64,000 nucleotides of DNA from Lobosporangium transversale (lineage: Eukaryota; Mortierellomycota; Mortierellomycetes; Mortierellales; Mortierellaceae): the NCBI RefSeq assembly GCF_002105155.1, contig NW_019028988.1, positions 558,001-622,000 on the forward strand, in the 5' to 3' direction. Below the pieces are notes generated by a model that did no database searches, was not told the DNA's origin, and saw nothing but the letters and a program-made list of their open reading frames with translations. Positions 1 through 11,543 of this stretch are shown here, piece by piece. A program made the translations under genes and the position numbers. Every line of letters starts with the position of its first letter. Positions within the stretch are counted from its first letter, which is position 1.

Positions 1-52
1 TTTTTTATTTTTTATTTTTTTATTTTTTTATTTTTTTATTTTTTTATTTTTT
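1..52. repeat. T-rich simple repeat (T6-7 A)n
   Basis: Seven or so runs of six or seven T separated by single A residues. It lies inside the presumed second intron of the acetyl-CoA synthetase gene. Confidence 0.9.
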
Positions 53-159
53 GTTAGAAATTTTGATGAACATTTAAGGGCATTTTGACAAAGTATTTTT
101 TCTTTTTTTTTCTCACGACACAAAAAGAGTCGGGCAACGCTCTACTTCTTGTTATTTAC

Positions 160-970
160 CTTCTTTGGGTTCTCAATAGCATGACGATCAACACAGTTGT
201 ATGAAGCGTTTATTCGGCCATCCAGAAACCAAGCGACATCACCATATTTAAATCCTCCATGTCGGACACGGTTGAAAGGTTTGGACCAGGTGAGAAGGTC
301 TGTTGCAAGCTATTGGGGAGAAGAAGACGAAGACCGATGTTAGTAATAATGATAATTTCAATGATAATATTGATACTTTCTTTTAAACAAGCAAGTTACA
401 AACGAAGCAATAAAAGAGATGTGGCACAAGATAATGAATGATCCTTCTCTCTTTCTCGCACACTCTCTCTTGATCTTGTACTTTGATTTTTTTTTTTTTT
501 TTTTTTTTATCGATTGTCATTCCATTACACTAGTTCCTTCAGCATCCTTTTTTTTCTTTTTTACACTGTATGCTTGTACATGTTCACCACCTTTGAAAGA
601 AAGTAGAAGCATCTATTTGCAACACAACACTTGTCCCTCATCTCACCTACCAAAGATAAACCTTATTTCTGAATGAATGGTTGATGGAAGGAAGAAGAGG
701 GGTAGAGAGTTGGCAATTGACGCCTTTTGTTCTGATATATATATATATATATATAAAGAAAGAAAGAAAGAGAGAGAAAGAGAGAGTCGACTCCATATCA
801 TGTCATATCATTATTATTACCTTGCCAAAGAATTCATCGGGCTGTTCAATACTTTGTTGATACAGTTCTTTGTATTGTTGCAACGATGAGATGTAAGGCT
901 CTGGACACTGAGCCGGGTCCAAAAGCCTCTGTGGGACGGGGTATAACTCTCCGTCAGGGATATCGGCCAT
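160..970 (-). CDS. Acetyl-CoA synthetase, 5' end only (runs off the left edge)
   Basis: This gene makes acetyl-CoA from acetate, ATP and CoA in the cytosol and nucleus. Two exons are visible on the minus strand: 970-821 (50 codons from an ATG) and 309-160 (50 codons), both in phase 0, with donors GTAATA and GTAAAT and an acceptor ending AATAG. Joined, they read through PYISSLQQYKELYQQSIEQP and then LLTWSKPFNRVRHGGF, GDVAWFLDGRINASYNCVDR. This is the conserved N-terminal region of AMP-forming acetyl-CoA synthetases, including the tryptophan and the YNCVDRH block. The adenylate-forming core lies outside the window; positions 1-159 look like intron. The 511-nt first intron holds a TA repeat and T tracts. 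The family call is strong because motif order and spacing match; paralogue identity (ACS1/FacA or other) cannot be told from 100 residues. Confidence 0.88.
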
Positions 971-1149
971 TTTTATTTATTTATTTATTACTTCTTCAAT
1001 TGTAAATAAGAAAAGAGTCAGCAGAGATGTGGAGCAATAAGTAAAAAAAAAAATAAAAAAAATAAAAAAAAAAGAAATGAAATGAAATGGAAGAGCGGAG
1101 AACTCTGTTTAGGTTAAAGAAGCAACGTTAAAGAGAGGAAATAAGAAAG

Positions 1150-1183
<34 letters not shown>

Positions 1184-1441
1184 AAAAGAAAAAAAAGAAA
1201 AGAAAGGAAAAAAGAGAGAGGATTGACGTCCTCCTCCCCCCCTTCCAACTTTTTTAATTGTGCTCTCGCATGCTAAATGGCTGGGGGAGACCTTGGCCCT
1301 CGAGGAGGAAGCAATTGATCATTTAGACCATTTGTCATGAGGAAGAATGTTAAAATAGTCCGATACGAAATGTGCAAACACACTCTTCCTTCAGCGCCAA
1401 CACATCCTTCTTTCCCATTGTGTACATGAACATGTGTTTGG

Positions 1442-1472
<31 letters not shown>

Positions 1473-2073
1473 GCAACCCATTGCATTATCGACAATATCA
1501 CTGTTGACCCTATGAGAAATGTGGTCCATCTAAATAGGAGAAACTACAGAAGCCTTTGTTTAAATATTTTCCCATTGAGTTAGGGGAGCATTGATTTCTC
1601 CTCGCATTGACCATACATTTGTACAAGACAATTGGGGGTACAATCAATTTTATCTTTTTATTATGAAAATGAATATTTCAGTCTATGTATTGTTCCTCCC
1701 ATTTCCTCCTAATAATGTCTTCAGATCCTCACACAGCTAACACAGCAATAACAATCATAATAATTTGATTATGTGCTGGCTTGTTGTTTTTCTTTTTTCT
1801 TTTTTCTTTTTTTTCTTTCTTTCTTAGGAAGTAAATGACATGAAAAGTAAAAAAAAAAAAAAAAAAAAAAATATGGCAAATAAACCTTCTATAGAGTATA
1901 AAAAAAAATAAAAGTCAAACTAAAGTTATATACACAACAAAGAGCAAGAGAAAGAGAAGAAAAAAAAAAAAAAAAAAAAAAAGAAAAGAGAGAGAAAGCG
2001 TAAACTGAAAGAATGATAATAGCAATTATAAACCTCCTTTTTGGTAACACTATATGAATATAAGTTTTCTGTA
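971..2073. other. Spacer between acetyl-CoA synthetase start and C2H2 gene end
   Basis: Holds the acetyl-CoA synthetase promoter (its ATG is at 970, minus strand) and the 3' flank of the C2H2 gene. It has several long A or T tracts (near 1150-1180, 1441-1468, 1850-1871, 1961-1982) and no open frame with coding character or plausible splice structure that I could see. Confidence 0.6.
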
Positions 2074-4791
2074 TTATGCGGTTTGGGCTTGACGCTGTTG
2101 CTTGAGTTGGAACTTGGCCATGGGTCTTTGAGCTTTGACTAGGAAAGTGATTATTGTAATATTTATTAATATGATTGAATTGGATTTTATCCTTTAAAAG
2201 CAGTCGCAAGCACTTCTTTTTTTTTTTTTTTTTTTTCTTCCTCTATTCACCTTGTGATCCTGATAAGGGATCGGTCAGGCCAGCAACAGGAACAGGAGAA
2301 GACGAAGACATGCTCGACATGAGTGGATGTGTGGGCATTACTGAAGTCGACGGCATGGAAGTATATCCTCCATGATGATTGTGCAGCATATGCGAATTAT
2401 TACCCGCTACCTTGGTCTCATATGACGTGTGATGATACGGCTGAGGATGATGAAGATGTGAACTATCCTCGTTCGAGGGTGGCGAAGGTGAATATTGAAG
2501 ATCAGGATCTGCACTGTGCATACTATGCGGGAACTGCAGAGTCTTTAGGTCAGTATCCGAATGGTATGCTTGATGATGAAAAGAATCGGTCGAGTATGAA
2601 CTCGATGTCAATGCATCATGTTGCTGTTGATGCTGATGTTGTTGATGATGGTGGTGGTGATGTTGTTGTTGGAGACCGTTGGAGGATTCTGAAGAAAATC
2701 CTGAGGACATTACTGGCATGAAATGTGTAGATATGGATGTAGGGAAAGAGAAGTGGTCGTACTGAGGCATGGGTGATGAGCGAGGGGATTCACCATTAGG
2801 GTTTTGAGTCGACATCAATCCTTCAGATGAACCTTCCTCTACATATTTGTGAACATCAGCAGGGGCCACAGACTTGAGATCCAGACGGATTGTGTCGAAC
2901 CGTGGAACCATGTTGCCCAGTGGGTCCAAGTGATCTAATGAGTACATAGGGCCATTTCCGAACGAGTAGTTGGGGTGACCAACCATATCGAACGACTCGT
3001 CATCATTCATGGAGGATGTGCCCATGGCGGATGAGGGCCGGGCCGAGGATGCATCGCCAGGGGATGTAGGAGGTGAATGATCCCGACTATACTCAGATGC
3101 ATCTTGATTGACCGAGTTTGAATTGTAGCCACTGGAAAGATGGAGTGACGAATGGGGCATGAATGGCGCCATGCCTGTGGAAGTTGACTGATCCGCTGAA
3201 GAGATCGAGGACGACGATGTCTGTGAGGAATCATGCGATTCTTGTTTAATACCACCATCACCAGTGTTATTGTTATTAGTACCTCCGCTCTCTAAACTGC
3301 GGTTGTCGTATCGACGCGCCAAAGCCTTCTTGGAATGTGTTCGCAAATGGGCTGAAAAGTTATCTGAGCGACTAAATGACTTGTTGCATCCCGTAAAGTC
3401 GCATTGGAAGGGACGTTCCTTGGTATGGACTAACATGTGTCTCTTCAGATGCTCATATCTCTTGAAGCTCCATTCACAGCTTGGGAACTTGCATGGGTGC
3501 TTGTTATTCGAGCCACTACCTGTAGAAGATACCGAAGTAGTAGAGCAGATCGAATTGTTGCGCTTCACTTTACTACTGCCACGAATCGCTCCGGTCGTTG
3601 AGTGATGTGAGAGCCCTCCTGATCCACCTGCTCCACCGTTAGGACCATTCTGTGTGTTATTGTTCATGGACTTGCCACCAGAGATGAAGCTATCTGGCAT
3701 GGGGGATGAGCAGTTGGACGAGTTAACGGAGGGGATGACTTGGTTTAACGAATGTTGCTGCACATGGAGCTGTTGTTGGTGTTGATGCTGTTGTTGGAGT
3801 AAATGCTGATGAGAGAACTGTGTTCGGTAATAGTGCATCGTCGCTGGATCCAAATGATGGAGAACAGGGGATGGGACACCGAGGACATTATTCATCGAAC
3901 CACCCATCATGCTGGACGGAGGGGTGAGTGATGACCAGGATCCCTGTCGTTGCATGTGCTTCTCCTCGGAGGCTTTGCGCTTATGTTCTGCTTGATCGGC
4001 AGTTAGGATTGGGACCGAGTTCCTTCTGAAGGGTTCATAAAGACTTGTATTGTGGCCATGCATGGCCAAGAATGAGGGTGGTACAGCGGTGTTGGGAGCA
4101 GCAGCGTTGGGAAACGAAGGAGAAGAGGGGGCAGATAAGGGACCAATAGGCGTGTTGGGTGAGAAGATCGGGTTACTGGAGCTGCTATTGCCACTCATGC
4201 CGTTGGTGAATCCAACGGATGCGGATGGTGTGTTGTACATGGTATTGCCAGTACTTTGGAAATGTTGAAGAGAGTGAGTAGTGGACATGGAAAGAGGATG
4301 GGGAGCAGTGACGGATCGAAGGGTCGCGCTGCTCTTGCTCCCTTTCAATGGTGCTGGCCGCTGTTTGATTCCCAAAGGCATAGAGGTAGTAGTGGAAATG
4401 GGTGATGATGACATGGCCATGCTAATGCTCATCGCCATATCTTCTTGCTTAATATCATCCTCTGGGGAAGTTGGACGCATCCACTGACTGCACGGCTGGG
4501 TTGATTCTGAGGAAGTATCCATTGTGGAATTGCACTCGACTGCAACTGTAAACACAAACAAAGAAGTAAAAAAAGAAAGAAAGAGATGAGCATGTGAGTG
4601 GAAAACCAAAAAGTTTCCTTTTCTTGAGCAAAGGATGGAAGAGGCAAACAGACAAAGTAAAGCAAGGCAAAGCAAAGCAAAGCAAAGCGAAGCAAAAGTA
4701 AACTAGTGATTGGACTAGTTATGCATGTGTATGTCAGCAAATCAGAAAGGAAAGGGAAAAGAGCTTTGGCCTTACCAGTGCTCTCGGCCAT
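2074..4791 (-). CDS. C2H2 zinc-finger transcription factor, two fingers
   Basis: Predicted DNA-binding regulator of 791 aa. Exons on the minus strand: 4791-4776 (ATG GCC GAG AGC ACT G), 4545-2251 and 2138-2074. The first intron (donor GTAAGG, acceptor TTTACAG) joins MAEST to VAVECNST in phase. Two adjacent C2H2 fingers lie near residues 357-409 ([19 protein letters not shown], then [19 protein letters not shown]), linked by TKERPF. The rest is Ser-, Asn-, Gln- and His-rich and probably disordered. RRNSVPIL near residue 180 is shared with the four-finger gene at 27698-31361, as are a short [IL]DxKxV motif and NPNGESP, so the two are paralogues. The last exon is an inference: a GTGAAT donor after GSQ joins in phase to a CTAG acceptor and adds about 20 basic residues; without it the protein stops at 2243 (772 aa). 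The target genes are unknown; the finger type resembles fungal stress and developmental regulators. Confidence 0.82.
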
Positions 4792-5972
4792 TACCCTGAC
4801 GACAACAACAAGAAAAAAAAAATAAAATAAAATAAAATCGACGTTTGTTTTACGTGTCTGAAGGAATAAAAGGCTCTGACAGATGGTTTTTTTTGTTGCA
4901 GAGATATTTATAAGGGGCAGGGTCAATGCAAAATGATGGATGGGTGAATGAATGTGACCAAAGTACTGTTTTACTGTTTTAGAATAAAGAAAATAACAGG
5001 GAGTTCATGCAAAAAGAATATAAATGATCTAGTTAGTACAAATAAATCAATACATTTGTTGAAGTACTTTGAGCAATAAAATAGAGATGTGGTCTGACTC
5101 GAATGGACGTCAAAAGAGGGAGGGGATCTGGAGTGGTAATGTAATACAGTAGGGCATACCAAAAACACCTCCACAGAAACCTTTTTTTTTTTTAGCATGC
5201 TCTTTAAAACATGGCAGATGTTTCTTTGCCCTGTTCTTTCTTGAGCATTTTCCGTGATCAGAAAAAGGAGGAGGGGGTGGAAGTTGGGAGATATTTAGAG
5301 ATGCGACCACAGAGTATACAATAAAGAATGAGGGGGGGAAGGGAAGTGAATAAAAAAAAAAAAAGGAAAATAGGGGAGTATCCTTCTTGCTAGAAGTGTT
5401 GTGTGCGGCAATTTCTTTGCTCACTTCGCCACCTCGAAATGCAGGGCTGATTGCAAACACTGACCACGTCGCACCAAAAAAAAAAAAAAAAAAAAAAAAG
5501 GTATGTATCAGGCGCTTGTGAGGATTAGTGAAAAGATGCACAGAAGAGGTAGCTTAAGAAAAAAGATAAAAGAAATGGTGTGACTCCTCCAGTAGATTGA
5601 CGCATGATATCTGAAGCGAATTGGCAAAAATGATAATTAAGCACGATAGTGATAAAAAAAAAAAGCATCTTGTCCAGAAAAGATTACAAAAAACAAGGAA
5701 ATGTTTGGTACTACCAATGTAAAACAGGAATGAAAGGAAAAGAAGGGACGAAGGCAAAAGGGAGGGGGAAAAAGTGGACAGGGCAGATGACAGTGAAGAA
5801 AGAGCCCTAAGGATTGTGTAACTCTATAATTCAGCCGTATTGTCAAGGAAGTTGTGTTTCAAGCAGTTATTACATGGATCAGAGGAACAGCACCTGTCAG
5901 GTCCTGAAGACTTGGATTTGTAAGATTGAGTTATTTAAGAAGGGGAGGAAGGAGCCAGAGGGGATGTCAGTA

Positions 5973-6004
<32 letters not shown>

Positions 6005-6696
6005 AAAAGAAAAAAAGGAAAGAACGGGTATGGAATGAAAGAGCAACGGTAAAGAAGAAGAGGAGTAAGGGAAGGAATGGAGAAGAAGGAGGAAGGTCGA
6101 ATAAATGGAAGGAAGGAAGCAAGGAAGGAAGGAAGTAAGGAAGGGAGGGAAAGGAGAAGAATATAAAAATGATGAGAGCAGATGTCTTGATGATTTAAAA
6201 GCAAAAAAGTGAAAGAATGGAGAGAGAAAGGCATGCTGGGTTTGTTGTGCAAAGTATGGCTGGATTCTCGGTTCTTGTGAAGGCAGGATAGGATGAAAAA
6301 TTTCCCCTTCCTTCTGAAGCAGACAATGCTCTACGTACTGCCGTAATTTCTGTGCAAAAAATGTCCCGTTCGTTTGCAGTAACTTGAGAAAGGCTGCTTT
6401 ACCTCAAAAAAAAAAAAAAAAAAAGAATGATGGGGCTCGAAAATGGGGACTGAGTTGAGATCTGTTTTCGGCTTTGTTTTTGGTCCGCAGACCTCTTCTT
6501 ATTTTCAAAGTGAATGGAGTTCTCCTCTCCCCAATTCTAGTCCATCCTATTCTAAGCTCAAGATGCCTCGAGGCTAGATTCTGCCTGTTGTCCCTCATAT
6601 TCTGTGTTTCTGGCTCCCTCTTTTCCGTTCGAGTAGAGAGAAAAAGAGAATAATAATAATAAAAAAAATCAGGGGCGGACAGACGACAAAGAGAAC

Positions 6697-6730
<34 letters not shown>

Positions 6731-7599
6731 CAACTTTACAGGACCAAGATAAGGCCGTGCTATCGGAGCATATTGAAACGCTGAATGAGCGAGGCAAACG
6801 ACAAGTAAAGGAAAAAAAAAAAAAAAAAAAAAAACACTGAAATCAATCCAGCCGCTCAATTTTTTTTTTTTGTCCCGCTGCTTGTATTAGGATGATGCAG
6901 TATTGATTATGGACAAGTGCCGAGGACTCGAGGGAAAATATGTCTCAGTTACTTGATGATCGTCAGTGTTCATTTGGCAAGGAAAGTCTGCTTGAAATAT
7001 GCATTTTTCACGCATCATTGAACTTATTGACCCGTCAGACATGCCAAACATCTCTACAAAACAAAAACAACAAAAAAAGGGGGGAAGGAAGAGGGAGAGA
7101 AGGGGCAGAGTATTCAACGATGGGCTAATTCGAGTTTCTTGCTGAGCTGCATGTCGTATCTGTTCAGCCTTCCTTGAACTTTTGAATGTTAGTGCCGCGG
7201 ACTGCATATGGGTAGGTGATATGTAGAAGTGAATATTTTTTTTTAGCATTCACTTTTGACTTGGGGTACATTAATCATGCGGATCCAGTGGGGAAGAGGA
7301 TAGGGATGGTGACATGCTGCAAATCGTAAAAGCATGCATACTTGTTGATAAACACAACAGCAACAGCACCTTGACCACTTGCTTGGCCCGGGCGAAAAGC
7401 AAAAAAAAAGAAGCACAACATAAAACACAACAAACAAACTCTTTCACACAGGAATATACACGGACTGACGGAGAGGGAGTCATGCGAAGGACAACTCATT
7501 GTAATTGTGAATGAATGCATTGGTGACTATTTTCAGGATAAGAGACGCGTCTTTTTATCCAATCATCCAAAGGATTCTGGTGCTCCGATCACGCCAAAA

Positions 7600-7641
7600 A
7601 AATAAAATAAAATAAAATAAAATAAAAATAAAATAAAATAA

Positions 7642-7690
<49 letters not shown>
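7600..7690. repeat. AAAAT repeats followed by (AAT)n microsatellite
   Basis: Several AAAAT units are followed by about sixteen uninterrupted AAT units from 7642 to 7690. Confidence 0.95.
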
Positions 7691-8962
7691 TTGATAATAA
7701 TAATTAGTGACTCCATGAACACCTCTCCTCTGTTATCATTTCTCTCATAGATCTGTTTAAAAAAAGATGCAAGCCAACATAAAAAAAACTTTAACATCGA
7801 TAGCAACTTCTGAAGTAATGTTTACAAACCGTACAATGAACACAACAGCATCTCCACACTTGGAGAAAACTTTCTTTTTTGGTTTGGTTTCATCACATTG
7901 CCGACCAAAGACAAACATGTACAGTACATCGGCGAAAAGTATATCGGCTCAAAGGCGTCGTAATACAGTTAGCATTGTGCATTGCAGGTGATTGTTGGAT
8001 CTTATGAAAAAGAAGGCCAGATGTATGCCTTTTTTTTTTTTTTTTTGCGCAGAAAGATATTGAGCCAAAATGCCACACAGTAAGCAGTAATTTGATCATG
8101 AAAACACAAAAGAAAGTAAAACTAGGGCGACAACGTGGATCGGACTATGACAACAAAGAACAATGCGGTTTTGTGTAATCTTTCACTTTTTTTTGCTCTT
8201 CTGTCTTTCCTCGTGCTTCTTGCTTGTGGCATGCATCAGAATCCACTATGAACAAAAAAAAAAAAAAAAAAAATGCATGAAATGCAGAGGTCCATCTAAT
8301 TGCAAGGATTGGAAATAGTCCAGACCAGCGGTAAAACCAACAGAGTTTTTATTTTCAAGCTAAGAGACATCCACAAGGACCAAGCAGATGCATGCTCCAT
8401 TTCTGCCTTGGTTGACAGCTTCAGTTATGGATGATAGTAAGATGTTGCAGCTCTGATACATGGTCCTGTGTATATTCTCAATGTAATTGTGTAGATATAG
8501 CTTTGCTTATGAATTCATCTGAGAGCTTTTTTTTTTTTTTTTTTTCTTCTGTTTCCTGAGTTAAAACAAATCAGATGTAAACCATGACCCCTTCATGTAT
8601 TACATTGCTTAATCTTTAATGGACAATACTGTGCTAGTTTAATCATCTTACTTCCCAAGTTGCAAGACGCGTTTGTCACACTGCAGATCCTAGGACAGCA
8701 AAGGGATCAATCACGCCCCTGGATGTCTTTAAATGGAAGATTTGCTTTTGCCATGGTGACACAGTTACGCAGACCTTTTTTTTAATAGCGTCCAAATGAC
8801 CAATCGGTCTCTTTTGGCACATTCGGAAATTTATCAAGTTTAATGAAGCATTGAGGTGGGTAAAGGAATGAGGAAGAAGGATTAAGAGTTGATGCAAGCT
8901 GGCTAGAACTACTTCTCGATATATAAGTCCTTAAAAACTATTAAACTTTTTTTTTGTTCTTT

Positions 8963-8990
8963 GTTTTTTGTTTTTTGTTTTTTGTTTTTT
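8963..8990. repeat. (GTTTTTT)4 tandem repeat
   Basis: Four exact copies of a 7-base unit, following a longer T tract. No gene is nearby. Confidence 0.95.
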
Positions 8991-11543
8991 AGCGATAATC
9001 TTTGAACAAAAGATAGGAGAAAAAAGAAAAAAAAAAAAAAAAAAAAGACTAGAAAGTCAACACTTGTTGTAGTGGTAGAACTCAGAGAGGCTCATATGCA
9101 TTGATCAATAAATCATGTGAGGCATTTTTGGAGAAATAAAAAACCAATAAAAAACAATCAGAATAGCAATAGAATAAAGATCCTGTTATTTCTCTGACCT
9201 AAGATCCTATCTTTTATCCTCTCTTCGCTTTTTTTTTTTTTTTTTTTTTTGTATTAAATGTGTACGAAGGTTTATGCTGTGCTTAGGTAGAATAGGGGGT
9301 AAGAATGAGGGTTAAAATAGGCCACCAAAGCTGAGAATTAAACAAATGAAAGATTGGCTTCTATACCAAATCCATAGAAGGTCAAACAAGGGGGTGGAGC
9401 GCACAGGTATCAAATCAGAGGCAGGAGTTTAACAGGGACCGGGAGAAGACTTATTATCGGGACGCGGACTTGAAAAAAATAATGGAGCGTGTGTATATTT
9501 TCTGAATTAAGGTTTGTTGCTGCCTCGACAGGGATCGGGATCAGCATCAGATGCATGTATAGACATGTCACTCATCAGACCTTCATCCTTTGTAGAGTCC
9601 TGGTTTAGTCTACAAACATCTCTAGTCTTTTCTCAATCGGTCTTCATTTTATGATCTGCTTGTTTTGATCCGCAGGTTCATGCTAAACTGTTTTGAGGAG
9701 TATTACTCAATAGATATGCACAATTTCAGTCTGACGCGAATAAGTGGCAAATGCGAGTACTGTATATCATATAAATGTATATGTTGTACCGAAGATGTTT
9801 TTATTTTTATTTTTACTTTTATTTATTTTACTTTTTTTTTTTTTTAGCGCTAATCTGCATGAGGGAGTTTTATTTGAAGAGAACACTTGTACGTTTATTC
9901 GTTTGTGTGTCACAACACTAAATGCATCCCTATTGAAATACATATATTTCGAACCTACTTTTCCGTGAGCACTAAACCCGATGTAGATGTGGAAGAGGAA
10001 GTAGACCGGTATTTATTCAAACATGAGTGGCCACACATTCAATAGCACTAAAACAAACATCTTCTACTGCCAATAAAGAGAGCAGGAAAATATGCGTCAA
10101 AGTTGTAGAGGAAGGAAAAATGAGACCCGGTCAGTAGGAATATTCCTCTGTGGGTTTGGATACATGTATTTATTTGAGCACTGGAGCAGAAGAGGAAAAA
10201 AAAAAAAAAATCACTGTCATTGACAACAGTCTATACATGATAACACGGACATGACTAGTTTAGGACCATGGGCAAATCCATAATTGGTTACCAAGGGCAA
10301 GATGAAATCGAATCGGGCATGGCATGAGGACTTTCATCACAAGATATGCCTAAGATCCATAGCACATGGATTCAAAACATACTCATACACAGTGCACACG
10401 TTCATCCACAATTCTAACGGACAATTCTACCATTCTCTAATAGTTGGACTGAAACTTACCATTGTCGCTTGAAGCTTGAATAACGTCTAGAAGATGTGTA
10501 ACTTCAATTAAGTGATCGACACTTACTGTTCTGCTCTGTATTAAGTTGAAAATGAATAAGGAATTAAAGAAAAGGCGTACCCACATCTTTTTTATAATGT
10601 ACCTTATTATTGCTACGATGTAGAGTGACCTGGTTGGTATCTCTGTACTCGTATCTGTTTTTTTTATTTTTTTATTTAACGTTTAAAAGAACGGAGCCGT
10701 TACAGTTTTTTTTTTTGTATTGCAGCAATGGGTGAGAGCAAGAGCACCCAGTTTGGGTTTTTCTGGGCTTGCTTCGACCAACTCGTGTCAGTCTAAAGAG
10801 ATCCTTTCCCCAGTGAGGAAATTCAACAAATTCCAATAGTTGCAGCAACTTGTCGGTTTTCACTCCTCTTTCCCCTTCATCACAACCCTTCTCTTCATTA
10901 CGATCACTCAATCATCTAAATCTAATCATTTCACCATTCATTCTCAAATGCATTCATCACGATCGTGTTGATGAGTATTTGTTTTCTCGGGATATCCATC
11001 TAGTCTCATATTCCCATATATCTCTCCATTTCCTCCACACCTTTCCAGCATCCACACTGATAACTTTTCAACCACTTTACCATTGAAACCATTTCAAGAT
11101 CTATCCAGCATTAAATCCATCACCACCTTACAAACTTCTCTATTTTTTTTTATCCACTCATCCATTCATCCACTCATTCACTCATTCACCCATCCAATCC
11201 AACACTTTTCACCGTTATCCGCCCCTTCGACCTCTTCCCTTCCTCTCCCTTTATTTTGGTAACACACAATTTTACTACATTTCCACGGACCGCTTTGTCA
11301 TCCCACGTTTCGCTGCACACATCCTATTCTACATTTCGCAAATTTGTTTTATTTCTTTCTGTTGGCTGGACCTTGTTCTTCGGTCGGTTATCCGGCGCGT
11401 TGGATACCTTACTGGTTCTACATTTCATCATTCAAATAATCGACCTCGGAAGGCAGAAGACTCATTAACAACAAACAAATCAGTATCATATACTCCGTCA
11501 TCACCTACATCCCTCTCTTTTTCTTTGCCGCTCATCACAGCCA

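Larger units (their letters stand above)
4792..11543. other. 6.75 kb spacer without a convincing gene
   Basis: Lies between two divergent genes: the C2H2 regulator (starts at 4791, minus) and the seven-helix protein (starts at 11544, plus). It contains many A and T tracts, purine-rich GGAA/GAAA stretches (5930-6160), AAAAT and AAT microsatellites, and a CT-rich leader from about 10850 to 11543 that is probably the promoter and 5' UTR of the plus-strand gene. Open frames are short and mostly created by homopolymers. I see no RNA gene. Small spliced genes or long non-coding RNAs cannot be excluded. Confidence 0.55.

Noticed and set aside
737..790. TA and GAAA repeats as a CRISPR-like or regulatory array
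   Set aside because: Simple microsatellite inside the first intron of the acetyl-CoA synthetase gene; no spacers. The host is eukaryotic.
7140..7249. Minus-strand frame starting MQSAALTFKSSRKAEQ
   Set aside because: The composition looks coding for about 40 codons, but no phase-compatible neighbouring exon or known domain was found.
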